In this document: piece after piece, positions 4,186-7,314 of the stretch
How positions within the stretch are numbered: position 1 is the stretch's first letter
Layout: every line of letters begins with the position of its first letter
Source: JADFSZ01 sp022560555 [NCBI: PVC group bacterium]
Lineage (GTDB): Bacteria; GCA-001730085; JADFSZ01
Length of the DNA: 7,314 nucleotides
Assembly (NCBI GenBank): GCA_022560555.1
Contig: JADFSZ010000087.1
Coordinates: forward strand, 1-7,314
Reading direction: 5' to 3'
Notes under the pieces: model-generated
What the model was told of the DNA's origin: nothing
Seen by the model: only the letters and a program-made list of their open reading frames with translations
The model's database searches: none
Position numbers and translations under genes: made by a program

Positions 4186-6043
4186 ATTGACTAATGCCCT
4201 CACGCCAACCAATAACCAGCGGCTCCATTAAATCGTACGGAAGATAAATATTAAGAAATTCAAGACCGAGTGTCGCTAAGCGCGGATCAAAATTAAGTTC
4301 GATGCTTCCGCTCCAGGCAAACGCGGCGTCCCGACTAATCATGGACCCAAAATACTTGAAAGCTCCGACCGATCCCGCGTAAAGGTGGTTGGAAAACATA
4401 ACAGCGTCAATATTTCTTATCTGTGATGATTTATCCGCGTTGGAATCGATCCAGTCTTCGCCCATGGATGATTCATAAAACTTACGCGCCGTTGGAGAAC
4501 CTGTCCCATCATCCATAAAACCACCATCAACTGCGTCATAATCTCCGTCAAAATAAGGGCGTAGCTGATCTTCACCCGCGTCCAAGACACCGTTGCCGTT
4601 CGTATCCTCATCGTAATCCAGAATCCCGTTTGTCGCCCACCCGTCAATATATCCGTTCGCCGCGTCCAACGCGTCGACATCATGCTGTTGAGTATATGGG
4701 GGCGTAATGTTATTCAAGACATCATTTTGCCAAGCATTTTCCGTATAGTCACCCACAATCATACTCCCCCTCGCAACGAGTCCCAGCATATCTTTCGTAG
4801 CATTCAGAGTGGCCGTCGCATCCGGATTCGCATCCGGTTTATTCCACAGAGGGGGATCCGCGTAGGTAATGTCTCCCAAGATATGGGTATTTCTCCCTGA
4901 ATAGATGGTGCCCTGCCCCGAAATCACCCCTGAAATCAGTACATCTCCGTCGATCCAAACAGGACCGTTGATAACTATGGGATTGGCCACCGTTCCTATA
5001 AGAACAATACTGCCGTCATCCGGTGTGCCGCTGATGCCGTCGGGTCCATTTTCGCTGCTGTCATACACAGCGGTGACGAGAGGAACACCTGCTTGAAAGA
5101 TTGTCCCGCCCTCAGATACGGCTATCGCTTTGTAATAAGCGTCCGATTTCAAACGCGGCATCACAAGTTCTTCCGCTCCTAAATCCAACTCTCCGTCACC
5201 ATCGTAATCTTCTCCGGGATCAAGCACACCGTTAAAATTAACGTCTTCATTAACGTGAAACTCAGGCGACCCGTCATAACCGAACTCATAATAGGTATCC
5301 ACAGGGTTTGAATTGTCCGTTGGATTCGTCGGACGGGTTTGTTGTCGTCCGGGACCGTTATAATAAGACTGGTATTGGTCATATGTCTTGAAACTATAAT
5401 TTCCTGAAATGGAGCCGTCCGCGCCCAATTTCGCGTTGACGCTGGCATACACATCGCCATTTATCGTTGGGGATCCACCAAAGTTCCAATCCCCGTTGGT
5501 TCGAATAGATCCATTGGCGTTCACTCCCCCTCCGCCGAAATCACCATAATTGCTCGCGAAATACGCGTAATCAAAAACCTGTGACGGTCCTAAAAAATAC
5601 CGTACCTGACTTTGAACTGTCCGAGTTTGTCCATCGCACACCCCAACGCTATTCAGTGTTAGTTCACGGATACCCCATCCCGCATTAACCACATTCGTCA
5701 AAGTAACGGTATATGTTGTTGTTCCGGCCGCATCCAGCGATGTATTCGTAGGAAAAGTATATCCGACGCCTGTTGCGAAAAGTGTGTCAAACCAGGTAAA
5801 AGCGGATTCATCCCAATCACTCGCGTAAAAAGCAGCTCTGAAGAGGGTCTCAATGTCCTGGGTAACCTGTTCAAGTCCAGCTTCGGCAGAATAGAGAGCC
5901 CGGTTTGAGTCATTTAAAGCCTCGGTCTGCCGCTCTTCCCTAAGGCCTGTAACCATAAAATTACCTGAAATAAGAGCCGCAATCGTAAGGATCAGAATGG
6001 TTCCTACAAGCACACTTCCGCTTTCATTTTTGAGTTTTTTCAT
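4184..6043 (-). CDS. Large PilX-like minor pilin with calcium-binding loops and beta-rich passenger
   Basis: A 619-residue protein. Residues 1-30 (MKKLKNESGSVLVGTILILT and onward) are a PilX_N-type prepilin start with probable cleavage after G9; mature position 5 is Gly, not Glu, as often in PilX/GspK-like proteins. The following helix (ERQTEALNDSNRALYSAEAGLEQ, 37-59) carries the family's 'A.YSAEAGLE' signature. The rest is a long passenger. Gly/Asn-rich repeats (about 165-215) and GTVANPIVINGP to HILGDITY (350-394) look like short-rung beta-solenoid segments. EF-hand-like loops lie at 267-278 and 480-491. Canonical PilX is about 170-200 residues, so this form is about three times longer. ATG 6043 follows GGAG by 9 nt; the upstream ATG at 6112 lies inside a promoter-like element. 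It is the first gene of the operon 6043-2779. A fibre-tip adhesin or sensor role is inferred. Confidence 0.85.
   Translation of the reverse strand: MKKLKNESGSVLVGTILILTIAALISGNFMVTGLREERQTEALNDSNRALYSAEAGLEQVTQDIETLFRAAFYASDWDESAFTWFDTLFATGVGYTFPTNTSLDAAGTTTYTVTLTNVVNAGWGIRELTLNSVGVCDGQTRTVQSQVRYFLGPSQVFDYAYFASNYGDFGGGGVNANGSIRTNGDWNFGGSPTINGDVYASVNAKLGADGSISGNYSFKTYDQYQSYYNGPGRQQTRPTNPTDNSNPVDTYYEFGYDGSPEFHVNEDVNFNGVLDPGEDYDGDGELDLGAEELVMPRLKSDAYYKAIAVSEGGTIFQAGVPLVTAVYDSSENGPDGISGTPDDGSIVLIGTVANPIVINGPVWIDGDVLISGVISGQGTIYSGRNTHILGDITYADPPLWNKPDANPDATATLNATKDMLGLVARGSMIVGDYTENAWQNDVLNNITPPYTQQHDVDALDAANGYIDGWATNGILDYDEDTNGNGVLDAGEDQLRPYFDGDYDAVDGGFMDDGTGSPTARKFYESSMGEDWIDSNADKSSQIRNIDAVMFSNHLYAGSVGAFKYFGSMISRDAAFAWSGSIELNFDPRLATLGLEFLNIYLPYDLMEPLVIGWREGISQ
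4571..4642 (-). repeat. EF-hand-like calcium loop pair within the PilX-like gene (second cluster)
   Basis: This encodes residues 468-491. A complete loop DTNGNGVLDAGE (480-491) has acidic or Asn ligands at positions 1, 3, 5, 9 and 12 and Gly at 6. It is preceded by a degenerate loop ending NGILDYDE. The dockerin/thrombospondin type-3 style of motif binds Ca2+ in known families. Confidence 0.7.
5171..5245 (-). repeat. EF-hand-like calcium loop pair within the PilX-like gene (first cluster)
   Basis: This encodes residues 267-291. DVNFNGVLDPGE (267-278) is a complete 12-residue EF-hand-type loop. It is followed directly by DYDGDGELDLGAEE, with ligands at 1, 3, 5 and 9 and the final acid shifted by one. 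The first loop shares NGVLDxGED with the cluster encoded at 4571-4606. Confidence 0.7.
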
Positions 6044-6051
6044 TATAAGGT

Positions 6052-6055
6052 CTCC
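6052..6055 (-). promoter_or_regulatory. Ribosome binding site fixing the PilX-like start
   Basis: Minus strand GGAG (in TGGAGACC) lies 8-9 nt before ATG 6043. The alternative ATG at 6112 has no ribosome site. Confidence 0.75.
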
Positions 6056-6100
6056 ATCAAAATCCGGGTCATTAAAAGGGTGAATCATTATAGGTATCTG

Positions 6101-6117
6101 AGCATGATCCATGCCAA
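6101..6117 (-). promoter_or_regulatory. Sigma-54-like -24/-12 promoter of the PilX-like operon
   Basis: Minus strand reads TTGGCATGGATCATGCT. Against TTGGCACG-N4-TTGCW it has only two mismatches (C to T, T to A), and GG and GC are 12 bases apart. The predicted start is near 6090, giving a 47-nt leader before ATG 6043. A competing reading exists: TTGGCA as -35 with TATAAT (6087-6092) as -10, but the 19-base spacer is long for sigma-70. The second occurrence of this element before a pilin operon in the same window strengthens the sigma-54 reading. Confidence 0.6.
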
Positions 6118-6142
6118 GAACGAAATAATCGTAACTATAAAT

Positions 6143-6155
6143 TAATAAAGTGATT
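6143..6155 (-). promoter_or_regulatory. IHF-like site upstream of the PilX operon promoter
   Basis: Minus strand AATCACTTTATTA fits WATCAANNNNTTR with one mismatch. It is centred about 59 bases upstream of the predicted sigma-54 start. The stretch is AT-rich, so the match is only suggestive. Confidence 0.25.
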
Positions 6156-6180
6156 ACACAAATTCCAATCTTCTTAAATC

Positions 6181-6196
6181 GTCAAAATATCTTGAC
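6181..6196. promoter_or_regulatory. 16-bp imperfect dyad, candidate activator site
   Basis: GTCAAAATATCTTGAC pairs at 7 of 8 positions around its centre. It lies about 98 bases upstream of the predicted start at 6090, close to the relative place of the dyad at 904-919 in the other control region. Both are 16 bp and start GT and end AC, but inner bases differ. It could be an enhancer-binding site, or just a weak hairpin. Confidence 0.3.
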
Positions 6197-6201
6197 ATTG
6201 G

Positions 6202-6220
6202 AAAAACGATGTAACACATC
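6202..6220 (-). terminator. Weak terminator candidate after the reductase gene
   Basis: Minus strand GATGT-GTT-ACATC gives a 5-bp stem with a 3-base loop, followed by G and five T. It lies about 15 bases past the reductase stop. The position is right, but the stem is short and AT-rich, so efficiency is doubtful. Confidence 0.3.
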
Positions 6221-6234
6221 CTTTATGCAGCCCC

Positions 6235-7314
6235 TTAGAGAGAACCTCTTTTGATAAACCGTCTGAGGTATTGAAATCTCTTCGTAAGAGCCCCCTCTTG
6301 TGTAATAACCGCCCTTCTTAATTCGGAGGGCAGCGCGGCATGTTCTGTCACATCCACCGCTCCATGAACGGCGATCTGATAGATATACTCTCGAATCGAG
6401 AGACTAAAATCTTCAGATGAATCTTTGGGAAGTTCGCATGGAAGGTTATCAATAGCCATAACGGAAATGCCTTTGCTTTGATAACCGTCCACTGACTTTC
6501 GTTTTTCGGGGTCATACGTAAAAACGGGTTGATCCGGTGTTGTCACATGACTGGTGATTTCGATGGCTCCGTTAATGTCGCATGAAAGATCTCCGATAAA
6601 AGACAATCGAAACCCCGGCCGGTACATTTTGCTCAGCATCCGCTTGGTGACAAGTCTCGGAAAACGATCATCCCAATAACTCGCGTGAAGCAAAATATTC
6701 ACATGTTTCAAATACTCATCCATGCGGGATTCATAGTGCCGGGGATGTTCTAAATAATCTTCAAAATAAAAAGCATGACCCTTTTTGGATCGAAATTTTT
6801 CTTCACGTGTAAACACGATTCTGTATATTCGTTTTTTCGTATATCGTTTCTCTTTGATAAATTGCTCCAGATCACGAGGATGTATGTCAATCGGATCAAA
6901 TAAATCCAGCATTTCCATAACGCCTCTTGCCACATTTCCCCTCCCGGTTATCCCGATAATAAAGGGACTTAAATCCGGAATGGGACTCCTTTTTAAGTAT
7001 TGAGCGCATTTAATAAAATCCCTTTTCACGCTACGAAGATCCTTGTAGTCTTTCATAGATTTAATCATCGCAAATGGATTTTTATCCCCCAACCAGGCCA
7101 GACGTTTTCCCGCGTAACATAATGCATCTACGCATCCGCAGATCCCCGCGAACCTCCCGAAAAATACCAGGCGCTGCCCATTTGCCATTTCGATTTTTTC
7201 AAAGTCCACTAAACAAATGTTTTTTTTGAGACATTCCGCAAGCAAGGGGCGATTGCCGATTTGGCCTTTGATTGTATGTGAGAACAACATATAAAGTGAG
7301 TTTGATTGATGAGA
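6235..7314 (-). CDS. Lysine-ketoglutarate reductase / saccharopine dehydrogenase-like enzyme, 5' end cut by window edge
   Basis: Visible are 359 codons; the frame is open to the right edge and the first residues (SHQSNSLYMLFSHTIKGQ) already lie inside the family, so the ATG at 7290 is an internal Met, not the start. By recall of human AASS, its LKR domain shares SHTIKxQ (visible 12-18), LxDxEK, a dinucleotide-binding GITGRGNVARG (121-131), YWDxxxPRL (214-222), the GDLSCDINGAIE stretch (241-252; CDISADxGGSIE in AASS) and IDNLPCELP (288-296). The end (AVITxEGxL, then a short basic tail) matches the end of the LKR domain. No saccharopine dehydrogenase (glutamate-forming) domain follows, so this is a stand-alone LKR-type protein. 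The family joins lysine and 2-oxoglutarate to saccharopine with NAD(P)H, or the reverse, in the cytosol; the substrate here is inferred. It is separated from the pilin operon by 191 bases and looks unrelated to it. Confidence 0.88.
   Translation of the reverse strand, partial: SHQSNSLYMLFSHTIKGQIGNRPLLAECLKKNICLVDFEKIEMANGQRLVFFGRFAGICGCVDALCYAGKRLAWLGDKNPFAMIKSMKDYKDLRSVKRDFIKCAQYLKRSPIPDLSPFIIGITGRGNVARGVMEMLDLFDPIDIHPRDLEQFIKEKRYTKKRIYRIVFTREEKFRSKKGHAFYFEDYLEHPRHYESRMDEYLKHVNILLHASYWDDRFPRLVTKRMLSKMYRPGFRLSFIGDLSCDINGAIEITSHVTTPDQPVFTYDPEKRKSVDGYQSKGISVMAIDNLPCELPKDSSEDFSLSIREYIYQIAVHGAVDVTEHAALPSELRRAVITQEGALTKRFQYLRRFIKRGSL

Noticed and set aside
4171-4212. TTG start at 4212 for the small membrane protein
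   Set aside because: It overlaps the PilX-like gene and adds residues before a good signal peptide; ATG 4170 has a strong ribosome site.
4571-5245. The calcium-loop clusters as a tandem DNA repeat or CRISPR-like array
   Set aside because: The two clusters are only about 560 bases apart with diverged nucleotides; similarity is at protein-motif level.
6044-6112. N-terminal extension of the PilX-like protein from ATG 6112
   Set aside because: It has no ribosome site, it would bury the prepilin leader, and the ATG lies within the sigma-54-like element; ATG 6043 has a good site.

Overview
The window reads as a chromosomal piece of a Gram-negative bacterium. All convincing genes lie on the minus strand, so transcription runs from high to low coordinates. 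Four genes begin with a class III (type IV) prepilin leader, and a fifth has a PilX-like N-terminus. The genes are tightly packed, Shine-Dalgarno sites are strong, and base composition is moderate with AT-rich gaps. The lineage cannot be fixed from sequence alone. A HTH protein plus ExeA-type ATPase beside large PilX-like proteins would fit uncultured Gram-negative phyla such as Omnitrophota, but that is a weak inference.

Layout in transcription order. (1) 7314-6235: the C-terminal part of a lysine-ketoglutarate reductase / saccharopine dehydrogenase-like enzyme, cut by the window edge. (2) 6234-6044: an intergenic control region with a sigma-54-like -24/-12 element, an upstream dyad and an IHF-like site. 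(3) 6043-2779: a four-gene operon encoding a large PilX-like minor pilin with calcium-binding loops, a small protein with a signal peptide and a C-terminal membrane segment, a PilV/GspI-like prepilin, and a PilW/GspJ-like prepilin. (4) 2778-2678: an AT-rich gap. (5) 2677-1132: a two-gene unit of an excisionase-type HTH protein and an ExeA-like AAA+ ATPase, closed by a clear intrinsic terminator at 1086-1056. (6) 1055-722: a second control region with another sigma-54-like promoter. (7) 721-1: a second prepilin operon, with a PilV/GspI-like gene followed by a prepilin gene running off the left edge.

Together the genes suggest a surface-fibre system (type IV pilus or type II secretion pseudopilus). 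Two sets of minor (pseudo)pilins would each be driven by an alternative-sigma promoter, with an ATPase/HTH pair placed between them. The large PilX-like protein could sit at a fibre tip as a calcium-dependent adhesin or sensor. The metabolic enzyme at the right edge looks like an unrelated neighbour. No assembly ATPase (PilB/GspE), prepilin peptidase, secretin or major pilin is visible here. No tRNA, rRNA, CRISPR array or insertion sequence was seen.
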